From NCBI GenBank assembly GCA_963786675.1, contig CAWAZY010000005.1, forward strand, positions 1 through 64,000: DNA of 64,000 bases. The letters run 5' to 3'. This document shows, piece after piece, positions 17,393 to 25,317 of the stretch. Under the pieces are notes generated by a model, which was given only the letters and a program-made list of their open reading frames with translations, was not told where the DNA came from and ran no database searches. Source of the stretch: JAGVSR01 sp963786675. Lineage in GTDB: Bacteria; Pseudomonadota; Alphaproteobacteria; Rhizobiales; Hyphomicrobiaceae. The position numbers and the translations under genes were made by a program. Position 1 is the stretch's first letter. Every line of letters begins with the position of its first letter.

Positions 17393-18367
17393 ATGAGCAT
17401 GGTTTTCGCGATTCGCATGCACGAAACAGGCGGTCCCGATGTCCTGCGAGGCGAAGACGTGGTCGTGCCGGCGCCGGGCCCTGGTGAGGTTCGCCTCCGG
17501 CACCATGCGATCGGGCTCAATTACATCGATACCTATCAGCGTTCGGGGCTCTACAAGCTGGCGGCGATGCCGGCCATTCTCGGCATGGAAGGCGCGGGCG
17601 AAGTCGTGGCGGTTGGGTCGGGGGTCACGGGCTTCAAGCCTGGTGACCGTGTGGCCTACGGCACCGAACTGGGCGGCTATGCCCAGGAGCGGCTGATCTC
17701 CGCCGATCGCATTGTGCCGCTACCCGACGGCATCCCTCATGAAACCGCGGCCGCGATGATGCTGCAGGGCATGACCGTCCGCTATCTGTTCCGCGAGACG
17801 TTCGCCGTTGGGCCCGAGACCGTTCTGCTCTTTCATGCCGCGGCGGGGGGCGTCGGATTGATCGCGTGCCAGTGGGCGCGGGCCATCGGCGCAACTATGA
17901 TCGGCACGGTCAGTTCGCCCGAGAAGGCCGCCTTGGCCAAGGCCGCGGGTTGCACGCACGTGATCAACTACAAGGCGGAGAATTTCGTCGAGCGCGTCCG
18001 CGAATTGACCGGAGGCCGCGGCTGCGATGTCGTCTATGACTCCATTGGTCGGGATACCTTTCCCGCCTCCCTCGACTGCCTGAAGCCCAAGGGACTGTGG
18101 GTCAGCTTCGGCAATGCGTCGGGACCGGTGCCGCCATTCGACCTGACGGCCCTGAAGGGGTCTCTTTTTGCGACCCGTCCTTCGGTCATGGCCTATACGG
18201 CAACTGTCGGCAGCTTGCGGGCGAACGCAGCCGACCTTTTCGCCATGGTCGCCAGCGGGCAGATCCGCATTCAGGTCAATCAGACTTATGCTTTGGCCGA
18301 TGCCGCCGCCGCGCACCGCGATCTGGAAGCGCGCCGGACGACGGGCTCGACCATCCTGCGGCCGTGA
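17393..18367 (+). CDS. qor: NADPH:quinone oxidoreductase, zinc-independent MDR superfamily
   Basis: 324 residues from ATG 17393, which follows GGAGAC. The N-terminal GroES-like domain begins IRMHETGGPDVL and carries the QOR signature (NYIDTYQRSGLYKL). The NAD(P) Rossmann fold has LLFHAAAGGVGLIACQWA, with the AxxGxG motif of the zinc-free subfamily. Catalysis is two- or one-electron reduction of quinones by NADPH in the cytoplasm. The glutathione S-transferase gene follows 58 bases downstream and the two probably form a detoxification unit. The in-frame GTG/ATG region further upstream (17243) is non-conserved. Confidence 0.93.
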   Translation: MSMVFAIRMHETGGPDVLRGEDVVVPAPGPGEVRLRHHAIGLNYIDTYQRSGLYKLAAMPAILGMEGAGEVVAVGSGVTGFKPGDRVAYGTELGGYAQERLISADRIVPLPDGIPHETAAAMMLQGMTVRYLFRETFAVGPETVLLFHAAAGGVGLIACQWARAIGATMIGTVSSPEKAALAKAAGCTHVINYKAENFVERVRELTGGRGCDVVYDSIGRDTFPASLDCLKPKGLWVSFGNASGPVPPFDLTALKGSLFATRPSVMAYTATVGSLRANAADLFAMVASGQIRIQVNQTYALADAAAAHRDLEARRTTGSTILRP

Positions 18368-18425
18368 ACAATTCGGGACCCGCGCGCGTTCTTGCTCATA
18401 TGGGTCGCAACAGGAGACCACCGCC

Positions 18426-19121
18426 ATGATCGACCTCTACTTCTGGCCGACGCCCAATGGGTTCAAGATCACCATCGCTCTGGAGGAATTGGAGCTGCCC
18501 TACACCGTGCGGCCAGTGAATATTTCGAAGGGGGCGCAGTTCGAGCCGGCGTTTCTCGCCATCTCGCCCAACAACAAGATGCCGGCACTCGTCGATAACG
18601 ACGGACCCGACGGAGCCCCGATCGCGATTTTCGAATCCGGCGCGATCCTGCAGTATCTCGTCCGCAAGACAGGCCGGCTCTGCGGTGCGAGCGAGCGTCA
18701 GCGTATCGCCGTCGATCAGTGGCTGTTCTGGCAGGTGGCGGGGTTCGGTCCCATGGCCGGGCAGGCGCATCACTTCCGCAACTACGCGCCGGAAAAGATC
18801 GCCTACGGCATCGAACGCTACACCAAGGAGGTCACGCGGCTCTACGGCGTGCTCGACGGTCAGCTGGCCAAGGGCGACTTCATTGCCGGCGACTATTCCA
18901 TCGCCGATATCGCCGCCTATCCCTGGGCGACGCTCTGGAAGCGCCAGGGTCAAGACATCGACGCATTTCCCCACGTGAAGGCGTGGCTCGACCGCGTGGG
19001 GCAGCGTCCGGCGGTGCAGCGAGGCATGGCCATGGGCAAGGAGCTGGCGGCCAACCAGCCCGATCTGGCGACCGACAAGGACGCGCAGCGCATTCTCTTC
19101 GGCAACGCGCCGCGGGGGTGA
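18426..19121 (+). CDS. glutathione S-transferase family protein (Nu/YghU-YfcG type)
   Basis: 231 residues. Thioredoxin-fold N-terminus starting MIDLYFWPTPNGFKITIALEE with the nu-class TPNGxKI motif, the cis-proline loop (NNKMPALVDNDG), ESGAILQYLV for the glutathione gamma-glutamyl site, then an all-helical C-terminal domain with GQAHHFRNYAPEKI and IADIAAYPWA. Members of this group act as disulfide-bond oxidoreductases using glutathione rather than classical conjugating enzymes. CAGGAG lies about nine bases upstream. Next to a quinone reductase, so likely part of redox defence. Confidence 0.92.
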   Translation: MIDLYFWPTPNGFKITIALEELELPYTVRPVNISKGAQFEPAFLAISPNNKMPALVDNDGPDGAPIAIFESGAILQYLVRKTGRLCGASERQRIAVDQWLFWQVAGFGPMAGQAHHFRNYAPEKIAYGIERYTKEVTRLYGVLDGQLAKGDFIAGDYSIADIAAYPWATLWKRQGQDIDAFPHVKAWLDRVGQRPAVQRGMAMGKELAANQPDLATDKDAQRILFGNAPRG

Positions 19122-19170
19122 CGCGTGGCGTGGGGTCTGCAAGGCAGGCGGCGTGGGAGAGGCCTTGGGA

Positions 19171-19461
19171 TTAGCGTTCGATCAGGCGGGCGGGGTCGAC
19201 CTCGCGTCCCGTGACCCGTTCGAAAACGATTGCCGAGAGGACTTTGCTCGGGGACACCCTGGGCTCCAGGGTGTCATCGCCATCGCTTTCGGCGACGGCC
19301 ATGTCAGCGGCGCGCGGCGCGGCGCCCAGATAAGACGGTTCAGCATTCAAACCTAAGCTGCCGGGCGACGACGAACAGCCCGCGGACGCCAGCGCCAAGA
19401 AAAGACCGAGGCTCAGCGTTGCTGGCCGTGTCCATCCCTGTCTCACGCCTCCCGCAGTCAT
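19171..19461 (-). CDS. small lipoprotein of unknown function (96 aa)
   Basis: Signal peptide ending in the lipobox LASAGC, followed by Ser- and Pro-rich sequence and a short conserved-looking C-terminus (PSKVLSAIVFERVTGREVDP). AAGGGGGA lies about nine bases before the ATG. It has no recognised domain. The SPSKVLSAIVFERVTG segment resembles the tail of short lipoproteins I recall from other Hyphomicrobiales. Confidence 0.7.
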   Translation of the reverse strand: MTAGGVRQGWTRPATLSLGLFLALASAGCSSSPGSLGLNAEPSYLGAAPRAADMAVAESDGDDTLEPRVSPSKVLSAIVFERVTGREVDPARLIER

Positions 19462-19849
19462 CTGACATTCCCCCTTGCTTTGAGTCCCGCTCAGTCCGAG
19501 CTGATGACGTGTCTAGCGCCGCGTGCCTGAACGGTACCTGAATGGGGTCTCCAAACCCATTTTGCAATTACGGTAACTACGACCTTTCCACACCTCTTAA
19601 AGCTCTCTTGGCGCTTGAGCACTTCTGCAGCAAACGGGTCGGATTGGAGCAATTGTTGAGCAGTTACTTCACTTTGATGGGCCCCAATTCCCACGCAAAT
19701 TTACCAGTTATCATCACAATGCTGACAGTCTTTCCAGGTCTGCGGACGCCGCTACAAGGCACTGGCGCACCCCGGAAGCCGCGTTGGCTAACCGGTCGTC
19801 TCCAAGAAGCCGCAGACATGAAACGGGTTGTCGAAACGGAGTTACAGTC
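19462..19849. other. intergenic region between lipoprotein and Sel1 protein
   Basis: About 390 bases, less GC-rich than its surroundings. A short inverted repeat AATGGG / CCCATT is present at about 19551-19564. I see no gene with a credible start, although both strands have open frames. Part of it must hold promoters for the two divergent genes. Confidence 0.4.
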
Positions 19850-20119
19850 ATGGGGCGATTTGAAATCGCATCATTCGAGTCAGTCGAGTTCGCGGCGCAG
19901 GGCGGCGCCCCGGATGCGTTGTTCGAATTGGGTCTGATGTATTGCGCGGGCCGCGATGTGCCGCTGGATCTCGTCCAGGCGCACAAGTGGTTCAATCTCG
20001 CCGCCGTGCGGGGCAATGCCGATGCCAAGCGCTATCGGCTTGAACTGGCGGGCGAGATGTCGAAGCACGAGATCGCCGAAGCGCAGCGTCAGGCGCGCGA
20101 GTGGCTGTCCAAGCACTGA
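19850..20119 (+). CDS. Sel1-repeat (TPR-like) protein, 89 aa
   Basis: One clear Sel1-like repeat (PLDLVQAHKWFNLAAVRGN) preceded by a partial one (GAPDALFELGLMYCAGRD), ending with a long amphipathic helix (HEIAEAQRQAREWLSKH). ATG 19850 is chosen because GGAG lies eight bases upstream. Single Sel1 proteins of this size serve as protein-binding adaptors in the envelope or cytoplasm; no signal peptide is visible, so a cytoplasmic location is likely. This short conserved form is frequent in Hyphomicrobiales. Confidence 0.82.
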   Translation: MGRFEIASFESVEFAAQGGAPDALFELGLMYCAGRDVPLDLVQAHKWFNLAAVRGNADAKRYRLELAGEMSKHEIAEAQRQAREWLSKH

Positions 20120-20165
20120 GACGTCTCTGCAGGACGGCGTCTCAAGCTGAATGGCGCTTTGCCGT

Positions 20166-20846
20166 TCAGCAATCGCCGAAGAAGGACGACAGGCAGTCCC
20201 ACGTCTTCTTGGCTGCATTGCCGAGCGCGCTGCCGGCCCCCTCGATCTGATCCCCGGCTTTCTTGGTCTGATCCGTCACGGTCTTGCCGACGTTTTCCAG
20301 CCCCTTCTTGGTCGACTCAGCGGTTGATTTCGCCAGTTCCTCGACAGTCCGCGGCGGTCCCTTGGGCTTTGCCGGTGCAGCTTCATCCTCGACCGGCTGC
20401 GTGTCGCCCTGTTCGGGATCACCGGTCATGACCGCTGTCGGCGGATCGAGTTGGTCCTGTTGGACCTCGGCAGGCTGATCGGCGGGTGGCGGCATAGCGG
20501 CGGCATTGGGATCGATCACCTTGACCGGGCCATCGCACCCTTGAGCTGAGAACCTCTCGACGCTGCACCGGGCGTGTCCACCCTCTTGCGCCAGTTCCTT
20601 GATGCATTGGATCTGGTGACGGGGGTCGGGCGGCACGCCGGCCGCCTGGCCTTTCACCATGCAGCGATAGACGGCATCGGGCTCGAAGCACGCGACGCAA
20701 TAGGCGTTCGCCGACGCGGGCTGGGCGCCGAAAACGGCGATCACGCCCACGGCCAATGCTGTGGCCAGCATTGGGGACAGGTCGACCGGGTAATACCGCC
20801 GGATCGGGCGAGCTGCGGCCTGACGCGCCATGATTGCCTTCTTCAT
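20166..20846 (-). CDS. exported protein with cysteine motif, function unknown
   Basis: 226 residues from ATG 20846 (AGGGA seven bases upstream). A signal peptide or anchor (LATALAVGVIAVFGAQPASA) is followed by a cysteine-rich part (YCVACFEPDAVYRC, IQCIKEL, RCSVERFSAQGC), a Pro/Asp/Gln-rich linker, and an amphipathic C-terminus with repeated Lys/Ala heptads (KSTAESTKKGLENVGKTVTD) that looks like an apolipoprotein- or LEA-like helix. The seven-cysteine N-terminal part probably folds with disulfides. The open frame extends to 21005 but that part lacks a binding site. Confidence 0.75.
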   Translation of the reverse strand: MKKAIMARQAAARPIRRYYPVDLSPMLATALAVGVIAVFGAQPASANAYCVACFEPDAVYRCMVKGQAAGVPPDPRHQIQCIKELAQEGGHARCSVERFSAQGCDGPVKVIDPNAAAMPPPADQPAEVQQDQLDPPTAVMTGDPEQGDTQPVEDEAAPAKPKGPPRTVEELAKSTAESTKKGLENVGKTVTDQTKKAGDQIEGAGSALGNAAKKTWDCLSSFFGDC

Positions 20847-21030
20847 GCCAGTTCCCTGCGCCGGAACATCGCCCGAATTTTGACCTACGCCCGCCGGGAG
20901 GCCATTGCCGATCCGCCGCCCCCACGATCTACCATGGAAAATGGCTCTGGCGAGCATCGAGATCGGACCGGGGTCCGGACGCTTGCCAATGCTTCGGCCC
21001 ACCACTATACGGGTGCTCTGCCTAACGCGG

Positions 21031-21122
21031 GGAGACGTGGCCGAGTGGCTGAAGGCGGCGCTTTGCTAAAGCGTTATACGTGGAAACATGTATCGAGGGT
21101 TCGAATCCCTCCGTCTCCGCCA
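21031..21122 (+). tRNA. tRNA-Ser (anticodon GCT)
   Basis: GGAGACG acceptor strand at 21031 pairs with CGTCTCC at 21112-21118; the discriminator G is 21119 and an encoded CCA ends at 21122. The anticodon loop TTGCTAA gives GCT, which reads AGC/AGU serine codons. A long variable arm (TTATACGTGGAAACATGTA) confirms a class II tRNA, and the T arm has GGGTTCGAATCCC. Confidence 0.97.
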
Positions 21123-21527
21123 TTTCCGCACACGCGCCCATGAGCGCTCCCCGGGGGCGCGGCACGCGCCGCGGGTCGCCTTGCTCCCGAACCCTTCGGG
21201 CTCAAGTACAAACATTCTCCCGCCAACCCCGCCATTTTGTGGTCTCATGTGCTGATCGCGCTCCGCCCACTGCGCGCTGATCTGCGATCAGGTGCGGCCT
21301 TGGCGTCGGGTCGCGTTGCATCCTGGCCCTTTGTGCAGGTACCCCGAATGTGAGGGGCCTACAGTCTCACGCTCCATTGAGGGCGTCCGGCCGGTTCATC
21401 TTGAGCGCGCGGCCCATTTGCCGGGCGGGCGCGGCTGTGGCAACACTCGATCTCAACGATAGAAGCGCGTCCTGGCGGTCCTGTTGCGACCACACCCACC
21501 GGCGCGACGTTCGGGAGACGACCTGAC
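21123..21527. other. intergenic region after tRNA-Ser
   Basis: About 400 bases. I see no gene and no integrase or attachment-site repeat next to the tRNA, so the tRNA has not been used for integration here as far as the window shows. The promoter of the FIST-kinase operon must lie within this stretch. Confidence 0.45.
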
Positions 21528-22700
21528 GTGCAAAGCCCAGCGGCGACTTTCAGCGCCTGCGGGATCCGGTGTGCGGCCAGCACACGCCGTGATCTCGACG
21601 CGCTCGTGGCGGAACTGTCCGCGGCACTTGGACCGGGACCCTTTCAGCATGTGGTGGCGTATTTCTCGGCCGACTACGAGATCGCTCCGCTCGTCGCCGC
21701 GCTCAATGCGGGATTTCCCGGAACACCGATTTCAGGGTGCTCCACGGCGGGTGCCATCACGCCGGGCGGTATGACCGAAACGGGCGTTCTGATTATCGCA
21801 TTTCCACAGAGCGGCTTTAGGGTGCATAGCGGCGTCATCGAGAATGTGTCCGTGCACGGGGTGGAACGCGCCACCGAAATCGCCCGCAAACTCAAGTCGA
21901 GACTCAGTCAAACGGAACCCTCGTCCTCGGGTCCGCAAGCCTTCGCCATCATGATGGTCGACGGCCTGTCCAATGCCGAAGAACCGCTCGTTGCGGCGGT
22001 GCATTGGGCTATCGAGCATGTTCCTCTTATTGGTGGTTCGGCCGGCGACGGTTTATCGTTCCGCGGCGCTGTGATCGTGCACGAGGGCCGCGTGCTTGCG
22101 GATGCGGCCGTGTTGATCCTGGTCGAGACGAACATCCCGTTTCGCGTGTTCAAGACGCAGAACTTCGAACCGACGCCGATCAAGCTCGTTGTGACCTCGG
22201 CGGATACGGAACGGCGCATCGTGCGCGAGTTGAACGCGGAACCTGCCGCGCGAGAATACGCGGCGGCCATCGGACTGCTGCCGGACGATCTCGGGCCTTT
22301 CAGCTTTGCCTCGTATCCGCTCGTGGTGAAGGTCGGCGGGAACTATTATTGCCGGTCGATCCGCAATATGAACGAGGACGGTAGCCTGTCGTTCTTCTGC
22401 GCCATCGACGAGGGGCTGGTCTTCACCGTGGCCCGCCCGCAGGATATGTTGAGTGCCACGGAAGGTGTGCTTTCCGACATCAGCGCAGACCTGGGCGGGA
22501 TCGATCTGGTGATCGGTTTTGACTGTGTCCTGAGGCGCCTCGATGCAGAAAATCGCCAGATCCGCCACCACATGGATGAACTGTACCGGCGCTTCCGCAT
22601 TGTGGGCTTTCATACCTACGGCGAGCAGTTCAACGCCATGCACCTCAATCAAACGCTGACGGGTATTGCTTTCGGCAAGGGAGTGCCCACGGCCGCATGA
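21528..22700 (+). CDS. FIST-domain sensor protein (NosP-like)
   Basis: 390 residues with a FIST N-terminal domain (about 40-235; TPISGCSTAGAITPGGMTETG) and a FIST C-terminal domain (about 245-385; PFSFASYPLVVKVGG, VIGFDCVLRR, GFHTYGEQFNAMHLNQT). FIST proteins sense small molecules in signal transduction; the NosP subgroup binds heme and nitric oxide and controls the adjacent hybrid kinase NahK in Pseudomonas. Here the next gene is such a kinase, overlapping the FIST stop by ATGA, so the two are translationally coupled. Histidines in the C-terminal FIST domain (HHMDELYRRFR, FHTYGEQ) could ligate heme. The start is a GTG with GGGAG about 12 bases upstream. Confidence 0.85.
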   Translation: MQSPAATFSACGIRCAASTRRDLDALVAELSAALGPGPFQHVVAYFSADYEIAPLVAALNAGFPGTPISGCSTAGAITPGGMTETGVLIIAFPQSGFRVHSGVIENVSVHGVERATEIARKLKSRLSQTEPSSSGPQAFAIMMVDGLSNAEEPLVAAVHWAIEHVPLIGGSAGDGLSFRGAVIVHEGRVLADAAVLILVETNIPFRVFKTQNFEPTPIKLVVTSADTERRIVRELNAEPAAREYAAAIGLLPDDLGPFSFASYPLVVKVGGNYYCRSIRNMNEDGSLSFFCAIDEGLVFTVARPQDMLSATEGVLSDISADLGGIDLVIGFDCVLRRLDAENRQIRHHMDELYRRFRIVGFHTYGEQFNAMHLNQTLTGIAFGKGVPTAA

Positions 22701-24091
22701 AGAGCGACAAGATCACATATCCGATCCCGCCGCCGGTCGAGGGTCCGGCCTCGGAACAGGAGCGGCGGCTGGAAAAGCTGGCGCGGATCAATTCCGCGCT
22801 CATGCAGCGCGTCGAGCGCTCGATGGATCAGCAGGCGAACGCCTATTCGCTGTTCCAGACGGCGATCGGCCTGGAGAGCCAGGTGCGTCTGCGCACCGAC
22901 CAGCTCAAGACGGCCCTCGATCGCCTGGAGCAGGCCAACAGCGAATTGATGCTGGCGCGCGATGCCTCCGAACGGGCCAACCGCTTCAAGACACGCTTCT
23001 TCACAGCGGTGGGACATGATCTTTTGCAGCCGCTGCATGCCGCGCGGCTGACTCTGTCGGCCATGCTGGACGGCGAGGACGATCCGGATCAGCAGCAACT
23101 TGCCGGTCAGGTCGATCATGCCCTGTCCAGCATCGAGGAACTGCTGAAGACAATTCTCGATCTGTCGAAACTGGAATCGGGTGTGACGGCTCCCACCCAC
23201 AGACAGGTGGATCTAGGCGACATGTGCGCGGGCGTGGCCGGCGATCTGGAACCCATTGCGCGGACCAAAGGGTTGTCCATCGGCTGGCGTCCGACGCGTC
23301 TGCTCGTGCAGTCCGACCCGCTGATGCTCCGCCGTATCGTCCAGAACCTCGTCGCCAACGCGGTCCACTACACGAACACGGGCAAAATTCGCATTCTCTG
23401 CCGCCGCCGCGGCGACGCGGTGCGGATCGAGATTTGGGATACGGGCCCGGGCATTTCGCAGGCGGAACGCAATCGCATCTTCGAGGAGTTCCAGCGTGGC
23501 ACCTCATCTGAGACGGCGCGCGTGGGTGGCTTCGGCCTGGGGCTCTCGATCGTTCAGCGCATGTCGGATGCCCTGGGTCACGAACTCAGCCTGTGTTCGC
23601 GCGTGGGGCAGGGATCGTGTTTCATGGTGAGCGTCCCCTATGTGGGCGAGCGTGAACCGTTCCGGTTGCCCGAGGTCAGCGCCGTGCCGGGTTATGGATT
23701 GCCCGCCGCCCATGTCCTTGTCATCGACAACGAACCCGCCGTCGTCGACGCCATGCGGGCATTGCTCACACGGTGGGGGTGCGAGGTGCGCGTGGCATCG
23801 AGCAGCGAAGAGGTCGAAGCGCTGCTGCTCAACGACGCGGAGTTCCGGCCTGATCTCGTACTGGCCGACTATCATTTGAACCGGGGGCAAACGGGCGTTG
23901 GTGTCGTGGCCGGCTTGCGGCGGAGTTTGAATGCGGCTGTGCCCGCCATTATCATCAGTGCGGACCATACGCTGACGCCGGCGACATTCGCCGGTCAGGG
24001 TCCGTTCGAGCTGCTGCGCAAGCCCGTCAAGCCGGCCGAGCTCCGGGCGCTGATGCTGCACGTCATCGCGAGTTCTGGCGAAGCCCATTGA
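22697..24091 (+). CDS. soluble hybrid histidine kinase (NahK-like)
   Basis: 464 residues without a transmembrane segment or PAS domain. A long coiled coil (about 20-95) leads into the HisKA domain with His107 in FFTAVGHDLLQPLHAARL, the ATPase domain with N box (QNLVANAVHYT), G1 (DTGPGIS) and G2 (GFGLGLSI), and a C-terminal receiver domain with Asp391 (LVLADYHLN) and Lys in LRKPVKP. The HDLLQPLHA type of H-box is the one of NahK-like kinases. It should autophosphorylate and relay to its own receiver, then probably to an Hpt protein elsewhere. The ATG overlaps the FIST gene by four bases. The start gives a typical cytoplasmic protein, so the signal must come from the FIST partner. Confidence 0.9.
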   Translation: MKSDKITYPIPPPVEGPASEQERRLEKLARINSALMQRVERSMDQQANAYSLFQTAIGLESQVRLRTDQLKTALDRLEQANSELMLARDASERANRFKTRFFTAVGHDLLQPLHAARLTLSAMLDGEDDPDQQQLAGQVDHALSSIEELLKTILDLSKLESGVTAPTHRQVDLGDMCAGVAGDLEPIARTKGLSIGWRPTRLLVQSDPLMLRRIVQNLVANAVHYTNTGKIRILCRRRGDAVRIEIWDTGPGISQAERNRIFEEFQRGTSSETARVGGFGLGLSIVQRMSDALGHELSLCSRVGQGSCFMVSVPYVGEREPFRLPEVSAVPGYGLPAAHVLVIDNEPAVVDAMRALLTRWGCEVRVASSSEEVEALLLNDAEFRPDLVLADYHLNRGQTGVGVVAGLRRSLNAAVPAIIISADHTLTPATFAGQGPFELLRKPVKPAELRALMLHVIASSGEAH

Positions 24092-24133
24092 CCGGACAGC
24101 ACGGTTCGGATCAAGGCCAGACGCGGGCGCGGA

Positions 24134-24787
24134 TCAGTTGCCGCCGGTGATCTTGTCGAAGTCGATGCGGCTCACTTCGATGACGGCCTGCGTCCGCGAT
24201 GCGACGTCCAGCTTGCGCAGGATTTCAGACACGTGCGCTTTGACAGTCGTTTCGCCGACGCCCAGTTCGTGTGCGATCTGCTTGTTGAGCAGGCCCTGCC
24301 GAAGCATGGACAGGACGCGAAGCTGCTGGGGCGTCAGCGATGACAGGCGGGTGGCGATGTCCGTGGCGCCGCCTTCGGCTGCTGTGGGCGGCTGATAGCC
24401 TTTGGGCAACGTGAGATTGCCAAGCATGACCGTCGCGATGGCCTCCGCAAGTTCCGGTTTGCGGGCGGATTTGGGAATGAACCCCGCCGCGCCGAGGGTC
24501 ACGGCTTCATGAACGATCCGGGGATCTTCCAGGGCCGACACGATGACGATGGGCTGTTTGGGGTCGAGGCTGCGCAGTTCCAGGAAGCCCTCGAACCCGG
24601 ACACGCCGGGCATCGAGAGGTCGAGCATGACCAGATCGTAGCGAACCCCCGTGCCAACCATCTGCTTGGCCGCCTCGATGGAAGACGCCTCGTCGATGGC
24701 CGCGTCCGGATATGTGGCTTTGATTGCCAGGGTCAGGGCATCCCGGAATAGGGGATGGTCGTCGACCACGAGAAAGCTCTCGGCCAT
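24134..24787 (-). CDS. LuxR/NarL-family response regulator
   Basis: 217 residues: receiver domain (VVDDHPLFRDALTLAI; phospho-acceptor Asp56 in LVMLDLSMPG; Lys in GFIPKSARKPEL), a short linker, and a LuxR-type HTH (LTPQQLRVLSMLRQGLLNKQ and HELGVGETTVKAHVSEIL). A DNA-binding activator, close in layout to AgmR/ErbR regulators of alcohol oxidation in pseudomonads. It converges on the hybrid kinase gene and its stop is 42 bases from the kinase stop, so it is probably the output of that kinase, though this is inference. AAGGA lies about ten bases before the ATG. Confidence 0.92.
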   Translation of the reverse strand: MAESFLVVDDHPLFRDALTLAIKATYPDAAIDEASSIEAAKQMVGTGVRYDLVMLDLSMPGVSGFEGFLELRSLDPKQPIVIVSALEDPRIVHEAVTLGAAGFIPKSARKPELAEAIATVMLGNLTLPKGYQPPTAAEGGATDIATRLSSLTPQQLRVLSMLRQGLLNKQIAHELGVGETTVKAHVSEILRKLDVASRTQAVIEVSRIDFDKITGGN

Positions 24788-25146
24788 GGATCGGTTGTCC
24801 TTGAGGAGGTGTGCGCCGCAGCGGCGAGCATCGGGTTCGACCTCTACGTGCGGGGGCGAGGTGTGTCAAAGAACGCGGCGGAATTGGTCGCAGCGCGCTG
24901 GTCGGCGCGGTGGACAAAAAGGCTATTGTTTTCAGACGTGTGGCAAAACTCCTCCGACCAAAGCACAAGGGGCCTGCAGGGCTTTGACCCCTCAGGGGCG
25001 CGCGGTGAGCGACGACAGGATAGCCGCTGCGGCGAAACTCCTTTGCCGCGCGCTCTGGCTTGGCTGGGATGGGCCTTTTCCAGCCGATGGCTGCTTTTCA
25101 AGCGGTTCATCAATGTGTTGCATCAATTCCGTCACAGTGGGGCAGC
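24788..25146. other. intergenic region between response regulator and OmpA/BON gene
   Basis: The two divergent genes are 530 bases apart. Open frames here have no supporting start or family similarity. The 3' part holds the sigma-70 promoter annotated at 25147-25175; the first part must contain the promoter of the response regulator on the minus strand, which I cannot place with confidence. Confidence 0.4.
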
Positions 25147-25175
25147 TTGGAAAGGTCGGTTTGCTCCTTTATAGT
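25147..25175 (+). promoter_or_regulatory. sigma-70-type promoter of the OmpA/BON gene
   Basis: TTGGAA at 25147-25152, a 17-base spacer, and TATAGT at 25170-25175, both hexamers close to the TTGACA/TATAAT consensus with ideal spacing. Predicted transcription would start near 25182, leaving an untranslated leader of about 135 bases before ATG 25318. Confidence 0.55.
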
Positions 25176-25317
25176 GCCAACGTCAGGGGCGAGGGGATCG
25201 ACCAGGCAGCGACGACGGCGGACTGTTGAAACGGTCCAGCCATGCACCCTCGCGCGGCGCATCGGGACACTGTGTCCGGGGCGCGGCACGCATTGAGGAT
25301 GTGGGAGCACTGTGGGT

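Noticed and set aside
20146..20170. Imperfect inverted repeat GCTGAATGGC / GCCGTTCAGC after the Sel1 gene
   Set aside because: It could be a weak terminator shared by the convergent genes, but there is no T tract and one pair is G-T, so I did not list it.
21031..21527. Possible integration site at the tRNA-Ser 3' end
   Set aside because: No direct repeat of the tRNA end, no integrase gene and no change of gene content next to it were found.
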